From NCBI RefSeq assembly GCF_900104685.1, contig NZ_LT629755.1, forward strand, positions 1,798,001 to 1,862,000: a stretch of DNA of 64,000 bases. The letters run 5' to 3'. Source of the stretch: Agromyces flavus (GTDB lineage: Bacteria > Actinomycetota > Actinomycetes > Actinomycetales > Microbacteriaceae). Below the pieces are notes generated by a model that had not been told where the DNA came from, ran no database searches, and saw only the letters and a program-made list of their open reading frames with translations. Positions 56,205-64,000 of the stretch are shown in pieces (the stretch's first letter is position 1; every line of letters begins with the position of its first letter). The translations under genes were made by a program, and so were the position numbers.

Positions 56205-57452
56205 TCAGCGTCCGGCGACGACGCGCGTGGTGGCGATCCACGCCACCCCGTCGCCGTGCACCTCGAGCGCTCCCTCGTCGGGCGAGACGAACACCGCCTC
56301 GCCGCGCTCGACCCTTGCGCCCCCGCCGAGGCCCGCGACGTCGACCCCGGCGCCCTCGGCGAGCACGATCGCCGGTCCGCCGAGGGGCACGCGTGCGGCA
56401 TCCGTCGCCTTCTCGACCCGGAACAGCGTGAAGTCGGCCACCGGGGGGCGGTACTCGACCACGCCCGGCGACACCTGCACCGCGGCGAGCACCGGGGGCT
56501 CGATCGGCGTGAAGTCCAGCACCTCCACGAGTTCGGCGACGTCGACGTGCTTCGACGTCAGGCCGCCGCGGAGCACGTTGTCGCTCGCGGTCATGAGCTC
56601 GATGCCGAGGCCTGCGAGGTAGGCGTGGATGTTGCCCGCGTCGAGGAACAGCGCCTCGCCGCGGCGGAGCGTGACGCGGTTCAGCAGCAGCGAGATCACG
56701 ATCCCCGGGTCGCCGGGGTACTCCTCGGCCAACTGCCCGACCGTGCGGAACGACGCCTCGAACGGCGACGTGAGCGCCGTCTCGGAGCCGGCCAGCCCGG
56801 TCACGCGCTCGACGACCCACGCGGCCTCGCCCGTGTCCCCGCCGCGTCCGTCCTGCAGCAGCCACTCGACGGCCTCGCGCAGCGGCTCGGCGGACTCGAG
56901 CCGCGAGGCCAGGAGGTCGATCGCCCCCGGCTGCGGCTCCTCCGACGCGACGTCCGCGGCCCGGAGGACGCGCAGGATCCCGGCGACCTCCTCGAGCGGC
57001 CGGAAGCCGGAGAGCGCCTCGAACGCGTCGCTCACCGCGACGATCAGCTCGGGCTTCGAGAAGGGGTCGCGGTAGTTGCGATCGAACGCGTCGAGGGCCA
57101 CGCCCTCGGCCTCCTCGCGCGCGAATCCGGCGCGCGCCTGCTCGGGGTCGGGGTGCGCCTGCAGCGAGAGCGGTCGGTCGGCCGCGAGCAGCTTGAGCAG
57201 GAAGGGAAGGCGGGCGCCCTCGCGGGCGAGCTCGGGCCCGAGCGCCGCGGCGGGGTTGGCGGCGACGAGCTCGGCGAGGTCGGCGGCGCCGACGGATGCC
57301 GCGTCGATCACCTCCGCGGGCGAACCCGCGTGCGCACCGAGCCACAGCTCGGCCTCGGGGCCGCCGCTCGGTCGCACGCCGCGGAACTCCGCGATCGCCG
57401 TGTGGGATCCCCACGCATAGCCCCGGGGATGGTTGCGGATGGCGACAAACAT
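56205..57452 (-). CDS. manA: Mannose-6-phosphate isomerase, class I
   Basis: This 415-residue zinc enzyme interconverts fructose-6-phosphate and mannose-6-phosphate. It starts MFVAIRNHPRGYAWGSHTAIAEF and has the metal site segment SLQAHPDPEQA, KPELIVAV and DAGNIHAYLAGLGIELMTASDNVLRGGLTSKHVD. With manB it supplies GDP-mannose precursors. The frame extends to 57539, but the extra residues do not belong to the family, and ATG 57452 follows AAAGGACG. It converges on the GlxA-like gene. Confidence 0.94.
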   Translation of the reverse strand: MFVAIRNHPRGYAWGSHTAIAEFRGVRPSGGPEAELWLGAHAGSPAEVIDAASVGAADLAELVAANPAAALGPELAREGARLPFLLKLLAADRPLSLQAHPDPEQARAGFAREEAEGVALDAFDRNYRDPFSKPELIVAVSDAFEALSGFRPLEEVAGILRVLRAADVASEEPQPGAIDLLASRLESAEPLREAVEWLLQDGRGGDTGEAAWVVERVTGLAGSETALTSPFEASFRTVGQLAEEYPGDPGIVISLLLNRVTLRRGEALFLDAGNIHAYLAGLGIELMTASDNVLRGGLTSKHVDVAELVEVLDFTPIEPPVLAAVQVSPGVVEYRPPVADFTLFRVEKATDAARVPLGGPAIVLAEGAGVDVAGLGGGARVERGEAVFVSPDEGALEVHGDGVAWIATTRVVAGR

Positions 57453-57521
57453 GCGTGGTGGCGTCCTTTCGCGGTTTGGCTCCAAACTACCAACGGCTGC
57501 GGTTCGGCCCGCCGCCGTGCC

Positions 57522-57527
57522 TAGGCT
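57522..57527 (+). promoter_or_regulatory. Candidate -10 TAGGCT of the acyl-CoA dehydrogenase gene
   Basis: TAGGCT lies 29 bases before ATG 57557, giving a short leader with GAGGAAGG. The same hexamer precedes kgd and the GT87 gene. Confidence 0.4.
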
Positions 57528-57556
57528 CTGGACATCCACGACGAGGAAGGTCCGAC

Positions 57557-58735
57557 ATGTCCTACGAGCCGCTCTCGAGCGACTTCTATTCGTACGGGTC
57601 GCTGCTGACGGCGCGCGAGCAGGAGGCGCTCGCCGCGCTGCGCGCCTGGCTCGAGCGCGACGTCCAGCCCATCGTCAACGACCACTGGGAGCGCGCCGAG
57701 TTCCCGATGGAGGTCGTGAAGCCCCTCGCGGACCTCGGGGTGCTCTCGTTCGCCTGGGACGAGACCGCGCCCTTCGAGAACTCGGCGGTGTTCCGCGGGT
57801 TCGTCGCGCTCGAGCTGGCGCGGGTCGACCCGTCGGTCGGCACGTTCGTCGGCGTGCAGAACGGCCTCGCGACCGGGTCGATCGCGGTCGCGGGCTCGGA
57901 GGAGCAGCGCCGCGAGTGGATCCCGAAGCTCGCCTCGGGCGAGGTCGTGGGCGCGTTCGGCCTCACCGAGCCGCTGTCCGGCTCTGACTCGGCCCGCGGC
58001 CTGCAGACCACCGCGCGCCGCGAGGGCGACGCGTGGGTGCTGAACGGCGCGAAGCGTTGGATCGGCAACGCCACGTTCTCCGACATCACGATCATCTGGG
58101 CGAAGGACGAGGCCGACGGGCAGGTCAAGGGCTTCATCGTCCCCACGTCGACGCCCGGCTACGCGGCGACGAAGATCGAGGGCAAGATCAGTCTCCGGAT
58201 CGTGCAGAACGCCGACATCACCCTCACCGACGTGCGCGTGCCCGAGTCGCTGCGCCTGCAGAACGCGAACTCCTTCCGCGACACCGCGGCCGTGCTGCGC
58301 CAGACCCGCGCCGAGGTCGCCTGGGCGGCGGTCGGCACCGCGATCGGCGCCTACGAGGCCGCCGTCCGGTACGCGACGGAACGCGTCCAGTTCGGCAAGC
58401 CCATCGGCGCGCACCAGCTCGTCCAGGACCTGCTCGTGAAGTGCATCGGCAACATCACCGCTTCGCTCGGCATGGTCGTCCGGGTGTCCGAGATGCAGGA
58501 CCGCGGCGAGCTGCGCGACGAGCACTCCTCGCTCGCGAAGACGTACGCCACCGAGCGCATGCGCGAGACGGTCGGCTGGGCCCGCGAGGTGTGCGGCGGC
58601 AACGGGATCGTGCTCGACTACGACGTCGCCCGGTTCTTCGCCGACGCCGAGGCGCTCTACTCGTACGAGGGCACGCGCGAGATGAACACCCTCATCGTCG
58701 GCCGCGCGATCACCGGGCACGCGGCGTTCGCCTGA
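57557..58735 (+). CDS. Acyl-CoA dehydrogenase, glutaryl-CoA dehydrogenase-like
   Basis: This 392-residue FAD flavoprotein has FGLTEPLSGSDSARG, WVLNGAKRWIGNATFSDITIIWA, the FAD segment RVQFGKPIGAHQLVQDLL and the catalytic base E371 in SYEGTREMNTLIVGRAITG. The EGT-xxx-NTLIVGR-ITG end is closest to glutaryl-CoA dehydrogenase, but isobutyryl- or short-chain specificity is possible. GAGGAAGG precedes ATG 57557. It ends 16 bases before the convergent GT2 gene. Confidence 0.88.
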   Translation: MSYEPLSSDFYSYGSLLTAREQEALAALRAWLERDVQPIVNDHWERAEFPMEVVKPLADLGVLSFAWDETAPFENSAVFRGFVALELARVDPSVGTFVGVQNGLATGSIAVAGSEEQRREWIPKLASGEVVGAFGLTEPLSGSDSARGLQTTARREGDAWVLNGAKRWIGNATFSDITIIWAKDEADGQVKGFIVPTSTPGYAATKIEGKISLRIVQNADITLTDVRVPESLRLQNANSFRDTAAVLRQTRAEVAWAAVGTAIGAYEAAVRYATERVQFGKPIGAHQLVQDLLVKCIGNITASLGMVVRVSEMQDRGELRDEHSSLAKTYATERMRETVGWAREVCGGNGIVLDYDVARFFADAEALYSYEGTREMNTLIVGRAITGHAAFA

Positions 58736-58751
58736 ACCACCCGGCCGGCGC

Positions 58752-60011
58752 CTAGCTGACGGATGCCGCGGCGAATGCGCGAAGCTCCCGTGGCGCCGCA
58801 CGGAACCGGACGAGCGGCACCCCGGCAGCCTCGTCGCCCCAGTACGGCATCTGCACATACTGCACGCCGTCGATCTCAACGAGATCGTGTTGAAGCAGGT
58901 CGAGCCCGCCACGCGCGATGTATTGGAGTGCCCGCTCGTGGTCATCACGCAGGATCAAGTCGAACAGGACCTTGTACTCGGCCGGCACGACGTTCCAGAC
59001 CGGTTCGTTCGCCTCAGGTGCGAGCGAGGCGAGTCCGGACCGGAGGGCGGCATAGGCATCGTGGCTCATCCGCGGCAATTCGGCGGTTGCCACCGCAGCG
59101 TCGTAGCCGAGGAACTGCGCTCGCCGCGCCTCGCATACCTCGGGCGTGGATTCGCGGCTCAGCACCTCGAGCGCTCGCACCGCCGTGGCGAACCGATCGC
59201 GGATTTGCGCCGTGTTGACGCCCTGCTGCGTCATCGACGACCCGTCGTGTCGGATCCGCCATGAGACCACCGCGCGACGGAGCACGTCGATGCGCTCCGC
59301 GCGGGCGTAGGCGCGGGCGCTCACCAACTGGTCTTGGAAGTGACCGCCCTCGGGGAAGGCAAGCCCCGCCGAGTCCCAGAAGCTTCGACGGTACACCTTC
59401 GTCCACTGCACCGCATTGACCATGATCTGCGCGAACTGCACGACCGAGGTTCGGCGCCGATCCGTCTCGTGAGCCTCGTCGATCCAAAACGCCGGCGGGG
59501 TCCTGCGACCGTCGACCAAGCGGTCGTAGCTGCCGACCGCGAAGTCGGATCCCGAGGCCTGGAGCGCCTCCACGAGGTCCCGGAGCGCGCCGGCCAGCAT
59601 GAGATCGTCGCCGTCCAGGAATGCGAGGTACTCACCCTTACCGTGTGAGACGCCGAGGTTGCGCGCGGCGTTCACATCGCCGAACGAGGCGTCCACCAAT
59701 CGCACCCGCGAATCGCGCTCGACCCAGCGACGGACTCGATCGCGCGTCGCGTCCTCGGACGCATCGTCGACGACGATGAGCTCCAGCCTCCAGTAGCCCT
59801 GCGAGAGGACGGACCTGATCGAAGCATCGACGTAGTCCGCGACGTCATGGACCGGCATGACGACGCTGATCCAGCCGCTCGTGCGTTCCGCCACGGGAAT
59901 CGCGGCTCCGGCCCGACGACCGCGGTTGCGGCGTACCACCGCGGCGATCGGCGCCAGGGCTCCCTTCATCCGAGCGCGTGCACGGTTCACCACTCTACGA
60001 GGACCGGGCAT
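58752..60011 (-). CDS. Family 2 glycosyltransferase
   Basis: This 419-residue soluble GT-A enzyme has an amphipathic N-terminus (MPGPRRVVNRARARMKG), then ISVVMPVHDVADYVDASIRSVLSQGYWRLELIVVDDASED, the YLAFLDGDDLML DxD-type metal site and a GGHFQDQLVSARAYARA segment. It transfers a sugar from a nucleotide donor to a surface-polymer acceptor; neither is identifiable. TACGCT lies seven bases before ATG. Its base composition is lower in G+C than the rest of the window, in line with the variable nature of polysaccharide loci. Confidence 0.88.
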   Translation of the reverse strand: MPGPRRVVNRARARMKGALAPIAAVVRRNRGRRAGAAIPVAERTSGWISVVMPVHDVADYVDASIRSVLSQGYWRLELIVVDDASEDATRDRVRRWVERDSRVRLVDASFGDVNAARNLGVSHGKGEYLAFLDGDDLMLAGALRDLVEALQASGSDFAVGSYDRLVDGRRTPPAFWIDEAHETDRRRTSVVQFAQIMVNAVQWTKVYRRSFWDSAGLAFPEGGHFQDQLVSARAYARAERIDVLRRAVVSWRIRHDGSSMTQQGVNTAQIRDRFATAVRALEVLSRESTPEVCEARRAQFLGYDAAVATAELPRMSHDAYAALRSGLASLAPEANEPVWNVVPAEYKVLFDLILRDDHERALQYIARGGLDLLQHDLVEIDGVQYVQMPYWGDEAAGVPLVRFRAAPRELRAFAAASVS

Positions 60012-60018
60012 GGAGTGC

Positions 60019-60024
60019 AGCGTA
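60019..60024 (-). promoter_or_regulatory. -10 hexamer TACGCT of the GT2 gene (leaderless)
   Basis: TACGCT on the minus strand ends seven bases before ATG 60011, so this gene has its own promoter within the glycosyltransferase cluster. Confidence 0.42.
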
Positions 60025-60053
60025 GCGGCGAAGCGGCTGGGGGTCGGAGCCGA

Positions 60054-62615
60054 TCACCCTCCAGCAGGTCGCCCCAGCACCTCGGCACGGACTTGCTCGA
60101 CGACGTCACGCCGCTGCTCAGCGTTGAGCTCGCCCTCCTGGACGCTCGTAGGTCGGGCGCGCCCCGACGATCCCGGCAGGCCATCCGGTCGTGCGGGCGA
60201 CCGGCCCTCGGTCGGGCCGGCCGGCGCAGCGTCCGCCTGCGGCGCCGAGCCCGTCCGCTGGGCGGCGCGCTGGAGGGCGCCGACCGACGTCGCTGCCAGG
60301 CCACGAAGCACGGCCCTCGCGAGATGCCTCGGCAGGAACGCGACGACTCGTCCGACGCGGAACGTGAAGGACCTTCGCGTCGCCTCCAGTTCCGCCGCCA
60401 GGCGAGCGCGGAGCCGCCCCTTGACTCGCGCCTGGATGCCGACGTTCCGCTCGGAATAGAAAGTCATCCAGTCGAGGAGGAGGGAGGCGTCGGCGAGCGA
60501 CGGTGCGGGCGAGTACTCCGGCGGAAGGCTTTCGGAAAGCAACCGGGCGTAAAGGTCCGCCATGTCATGGGACCGCGCGCGCCGTGCGGCCGCCAGTGAC
60601 GCCTCGGAGAGCTTCGCGTAATCCGCGGGGTCGCGGCTGATCCGAGCGATCTCGTGCGCCAGGTCGGTGACGGACCCCTGACGAACGGCACTCACTCCGT
60701 CGTTGTCCTTCGTGGTCTCGACCCATGGCAACTCGTACATGGCGATCGGCATGCCCATCGCCTGCGCTTCGACGAGCGTCAGCGGATTCCCCTCGATCAC
60801 GCTTGTCGAGACGAGCAGGTGCGCCTCGGAGAGCGCATCGAGAAGGTCTTGTCCATAGAGCGGGCCTGGCAGGCTGACGGCATCCGCAACTCCTCGACGG
60901 GCCGCCTCGTCCAGCAGTTCCGCCGCAGTCAGGTCGGCCGTGTCCGGCCCGATGATCGTCAGATGGAAGTCGATGTCGAGTCCGCGGAGATGCTCGGCGA
61001 CGGCGATCAGGTCTCGGACCTGCTTGGTGTGCTGCTGCAGCCGCCCCCACCAGACCAGATTGACCGTGCCGTCGGGTGGCGACTTCGGCTGGCGTTCACC
61101 GAGCTTCGCGAGCAGGGTCGAAGGGGGATTCGGCAGCCAGACCACGCGCTCGATCCCCTGGAGCTTCCAGAAGGAGACGTCTTCGGTCGAGAGCACCACG
61201 ACGGTCCAGAGCAGGGGAAGGTGCGCGCGAAGGAATGAGCCGCGGGTGCCGAAGTCGTACACCGTCCGTAGCGCGAAATTATGGAGCCAGCCGATGGTCG
61301 GCACTCCGATCGTCCGAGCGATCAGCGCATAGAACGGCCAGTTCTCGTTGTACAGGACGTTGTGGTCGATGACGACGTCATGCTTCTTGCAGATCTCGAG
61401 CCAGGAACGCAGCTTCCCTGCGAGCGTGGTGCCGTCGATGACGATGAGGCGAACCTCGGGCGGCAGGTCATGGACGGCGTCATCCGACTTGTGCACGGCG
61501 ACGGTGACTGACAGGCCGTTCTCGACGAGGTACCGAGACTGGGCGGCCACGACGCCCTGCACGCCACCGGTCTTCATGTCATGCGTCGCGATCAGAACCC
61601 TCTGAACGTTGCGAGGCGCCTCAGGCGCCTCGGCACGGCTCGACAGGAGAGCGCGCGCGTCTGGACGGAAGCTCGCCGCGGCACGGATCATGTCGACGTC
61701 GCCGACCCGTTCACCGAGCAACGAGACGCAATCCGGCTGGAGCTTCTTGGAGACGTTCCTGATGCAGTATCCCAGCACGCTCCCGATGATCGAAAGGCGG
61801 GCGGACTCGTAGCTCGCGAAAAGGTCGGCGGGATCTTCCAACCTCTCGCCGAGCTCCCGAATGCTCTCCTCGATGCACTCGATGGAGTCGACCGCGCCGA
61901 GATAGAAGCGGAAGGCATCGAGATCCACGACCTGATGCCCGCTCCGCCCGCGCCGGAAGAAGTAGCGGTAGAGGTGCTTAGTGGTCGAGGCATACCTCCG
62001 CGCTCTCGCGAAGGCCAGGAAGGCGATGGGGATGTCGTTGGCGCGGAACAGAATCAGGTCGTCGGGCAGGCCGGAATAGGCTTCCAGCAGGAGCTCGCGC
62101 CGATAGAGATTCCGCCAGAGCTGACCCTGTGCGACCTTCCCCTGAGGGAAGATCCCCGGCACGATGCCGGCACCGGTGAGCGTGCGATGACGCGGTTGCA
62201 GTGACGCTTCGAATTCCCCGCCGGTGGATCCGTCCGGCTTCACCACCTCGACGCCGAAGCCGACGATATCCGCTGCTTCGGCACGAGCACGCCTGAGCGC
62301 GACACGTGCAGCGTCGGGCGCGAGTTCGTCGTCGCCGTCGAGGAAGAGCACGTAGGGAGCTGCCGCAGCCTCCACCCCACGCCGTCGTGCCTGGAAGGCG
62401 GAGAGGTTGGCGTCCTGCTTGAGGAGCCGGATCCGGGGGTCCTTCCGTCGGTGCGCATCGACCACCGCAGCCGTGCCGTCGGTCGACGCGTCGTCGACGC
62501 AGATGATCTCGATGTTGCGCAGCGTCTGGCGCGTGCAGCTCTCCAGTGCGCTCGCGACCCACTCCTCGTCGTCATGGAGTGGGATGACGATGGACACGTC
62601 AGGGGTCGAGCTCAC
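60054..62615 (-). CDS. Bidomain glycosyltransferase (GT2 fused to GT4)
   Basis: This 853-residue protein has an N-terminal GT-A domain (VSIVIPLHDDEEWVASALESC; IEIICVDDASTDG; VLFLDGDDELAPDAARV, residues 5-110) with an accessory helical region. From about 325 a GT-B, GT4-type half follows: VLIATHDMKTGGVQGVVAAQSRYL, VDLVWW-like WWGRLQQHTKQVRDLI, and VSTSVIEGNPLTLVEAQAMGMPIAMYELPWVETTKDN. Two catalytic sites suggest sequential sugar additions or polymerisation. GTG 62615 has GGAGA seven bases upstream and is preferred over ATG 62666. The region is relatively A+T rich. Confidence 0.85.
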   Translation of the reverse strand: MSSTPDVSIVIPLHDDEEWVASALESCTRQTLRNIEIICVDDASTDGTAAVVDAHRRKDPRIRLLKQDANLSAFQARRRGVEAAAAPYVLFLDGDDELAPDAARVALRRARAEAADIVGFGVEVVKPDGSTGGEFEASLQPRHRTLTGAGIVPGIFPQGKVAQGQLWRNLYRRELLLEAYSGLPDDLILFRANDIPIAFLAFARARRYASTTKHLYRYFFRRGRSGHQVVDLDAFRFYLGAVDSIECIEESIRELGERLEDPADLFASYESARLSIIGSVLGYCIRNVSKKLQPDCVSLLGERVGDVDMIRAAASFRPDARALLSSRAEAPEAPRNVQRVLIATHDMKTGGVQGVVAAQSRYLVENGLSVTVAVHKSDDAVHDLPPEVRLIVIDGTTLAGKLRSWLEICKKHDVVIDHNVLYNENWPFYALIARTIGVPTIGWLHNFALRTVYDFGTRGSFLRAHLPLLWTVVVLSTEDVSFWKLQGIERVVWLPNPPSTLLAKLGERQPKSPPDGTVNLVWWGRLQQHTKQVRDLIAVAEHLRGLDIDFHLTIIGPDTADLTAAELLDEAARRGVADAVSLPGPLYGQDLLDALSEAHLLVSTSVIEGNPLTLVEAQAMGMPIAMYELPWVETTKDNDGVSAVRQGSVTDLAHEIARISRDPADYAKLSEASLAAARRARSHDMADLYARLLSESLPPEYSPAPSLADASLLLDWMTFYSERNVGIQARVKGRLRARLAAELEATRRSFTFRVGRVVAFLPRHLARAVLRGLAATSVGALQRAAQRTGSAPQADAAPAGPTEGRSPARPDGLPGSSGRARPTSVQEGELNAEQRRDVVEQVRAEVLGRPAGG

Positions 62616-62706
62616 GGGGGTCTCCTGCTTGAACCGGGAATCAGCGCCCTCGCTGTGCATGGGCATTCCGGAGGGTGAGGGGACCGCCGAGCAGCGGCCG
62701 GTGACG

Positions 62707-62712
62707 ATTTTA
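62707..62712 (-). promoter_or_regulatory. Candidate -10 TAAAAT upstream of the GT2-GT4 gene
   Basis: TAAAAT on the minus strand is the only A+T-rich hexamer between ugd and the glycosyltransferase. It implies a leader of about 85 bases before GTG 62615. Confidence 0.4.
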
Positions 62713-62766
62713 CCGTGCCAGCGACCTTCACCGCGCCACGCCGTGCGTACGCCGACCGGTGGGCCG

Positions 62767-64000
62767 TCAGCGACCGAGGCCGCGGTACTCGAACCCGGCC
62801 GCCCGCCAGGCAGCGGGCTCGAGCGCGTTGCGCCCGTCGATGATCCGAGCGGTGCTCATGAGGCCTCCAGTGGCCACCGGGTCGAGCGAGCGGTATTCAC
62901 CCCACTCCGTCACCAGGACGGCGAGTTCGGCGCCGCGAAGCGCGTCAGAGGCATCCGGCGCATACGCGAGCTGCGGATGCCTCGCCCTCGCGTTCTCGAT
63001 GCCCTCGGGGTCGGTCGCGACGACGGCTGCACCGAGCCCGTTGAGGCGCTCGGCGACATCGAGGGCCGGCGAGTCGCGCACGTCGTCGGAGTTCGGCTTG
63101 AAGGTGAGCCCCAGCACCGCGATCCGCCGCTCGAAGACAGAGCCTCCGAGCAACTCCAGCGCGAGTTCCACGACCCGCTCGCGGCGCCGCAGGTTGATCG
63201 CGTCGACCTGCCGGAGGAACGCGACGGACTCCGCGCGCCCGATTTCCTCGGCACGAGCAGTGAATGCGCGGATGTCCTTTGGAAGGCAGCCCCCGCCGAA
63301 TCCGATGCCGGCGTTGAGGAAGCGGCGGCCGATCCGGGCGTCATGGCCGATGGCATCGGCGAGGGTGGTCACGTCCGCGCCGGTCACCTCGGCGATCTCC
63401 GCCATGGCGTTGATGAAGCTGATCTTCGTCGCGAGGAACGCGTTGGCAGCCGTCTTGACCAGTTCCGCCGTGGCGAAATCGGTCACGATGCGCGGTGCGC
63501 CGCGGGTCAGGATCGCCGAGTAGACCGCGTCGAGCAGCTCGGCGGCGCGCTCGTCCGAGACGCCGTAGACCAGCCGGTCGGGCGTCAGCGTGTCGGCGAC
63601 CGCGAACCCCTCGCGAAGGAACTCGGGGTTCCAGGCGAGGAGCGCCTCGGACCCCGCGGCCGCGAGGCGCTCGGCCAGTTCCGCGGCGGTGCCCACGGGA
63701 ACGGTGCTCTTGCCGACGATGAGCGACCCGGAGGCCGCCACCGGGGCGAGGGCGTCGAACGCCCCGTGCACGTACGTCAGGTCCGCGCCGTCGGCACCGG
63801 GGAGCTGGGGCGTACCCACCGCGACGAAATGGACTTCGGCCTCCGCGGCCTCGGAGATATCCACCGTGAAGCGGAGGCGGCCGGACTCGACACCCTCGCG
63901 CAACAGGTCGGGCAGGCCCGGCTCGAAGAACGGCGCCTCGCCCGCGGCGAGCCTGGCGATCTTCGCCGGATCCGTGTCGACGCCCACCACGTCGTGCCCG
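62767..64000 (-). CDS. ugd: UDP-glucose 6-dehydrogenase (5' end beyond the window)
   Basis: The frame runs off the right edge, so about 20 N-terminal residues including most of the GxGxxG loop are missing; the visible part begins GHDVVGVDTDPAKI. It shows VGTPQ, SLIVGKSTVPVGTA, WNPEFLREG, the catalytic cysteine in GFGGGCLPKDIRAF and VLGLTFKPNSDDVRDSPALDV. The enzyme oxidises UDP-glucose to UDP-glucuronate for surface polysaccharides. A GDP-mannose dehydrogenase is a less likely alternative. It is upstream of the two glycosyltransferases on the same strand. Confidence 0.9.
   Translation of the reverse strand, partial: GHDVVGVDTDPAKIARLAAGEAPFFEPGLPDLLREGVESGRLRFTVDISEAAEAEVHFVAVGTPQLPGADGADLTYVHGAFDALAPVAASGSLIVGKSTVPVGTAAELAERLAAAGSEALLAWNPEFLREGFAVADTLTPDRLVYGVSDERAAELLDAVYSAILTRGAPRIVTDFATAELVKTAANAFLATKISFINAMAEIAEVTGADVTTLADAIGHDARIGRRFLNAGIGFGGGCLPKDIRAFTARAEEIGRAESVAFLRQVDAINLRRRERVVELALELLGGSVFERRIAVLGLTFKPNSDDVRDSPALDVAERLNGLGAAVVATDPEGIENARARHPQLAYAPDASDALRGAELAVLVTEWGEYRSLDPVATGGLMSTARIIDGRNALEPAAWRAAGFEYRGLGR

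Overview
The window is high-G+C (roughly 70%), densely coded actinobacterial chromosome. The gene set points to a member of the Micrococcales, most likely the family Microbacteriaceae. It has two WhiB regulators, a SigR/RsrA thiol-stress pair, a fused actinobacterial Kgd 2-oxoglutarate decarboxylase, MtrAB-LpqB, a GuaB1-type IMPDH-like protein and an Rv3235-family protein. No rRNA, tRNA, transposase, prophage or CRISPR array was seen. The genus assignment is inference.

Layout. 0-10 kb: the tail of a two-component system, an MFS exporter, a thiamine-binding protein, a GT87 mannosyltransferase-like membrane enzyme, divergent nnrD and HAD genes, an Old Yellow Enzyme, a VOC protein and two CNNM/CorC transporters. 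The only long non-coding stretch (9717-10222) carries four 69-71 bp tandem repeats with covarying inverted arms. 10-23 kb: an ArsR regulator, guaB1, kgd, an MMPL exporter, rsrA-sigR, aroA-rsgA and bcp. 23-32 kb: whiB1, a PdtaS-like kinase, a CpaE/CpaB-like pair, an HTH protein, two poorly known proteins, secA and hpf. 32-38 kb: comF and the mtrA-mtrB-lpqB operon. 37.8-45.1 kb: a MoxR/DUF58/DUF4129/DUF4350/SpoIIM/RDD cluster. 45-58 kb: ahcY-manB-DUF3499, a degenerate metallopeptidase-family gene, DUF5719 plus a large membrane glycosyltransferase, whiB2, galE, a GlxA-like regulator, manA and an acyl-CoA dehydrogenase. 58.7-64 kb: the start of a surface-polysaccharide locus (two glycosyltransferase genes of visibly lower G+C, then a UDP-glucose dehydrogenase that runs off the end).

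How the genes fit together. From sigR to whiB2 the order follows, with insertions, the M. tuberculosis block from whiB1 to whiB2, so most of the window is an old actinobacterial core (envelope growth, secretion, redox stress, septation). manA, manB, galE, ugd and the glycosyltransferases supply activated sugars and surface glycan assembly. SigR/RsrA, Bcp and the OYE deal with thiol and electrophile stress.

A striking property is promoter architecture. At least 17 genes have a TANNNT-like -10 hexamer ending 6-9 bases before the start codon, the arrangement expected of leaderless mRNAs. I used this to choose several start codons. The most unusual single signals are the covarying tandem hairpins upstream of the CNNM operon, a perfect 16-bp palindrome in the MFS promoter, and a 7-bp inverted repeat covering the -10 of whiB2.
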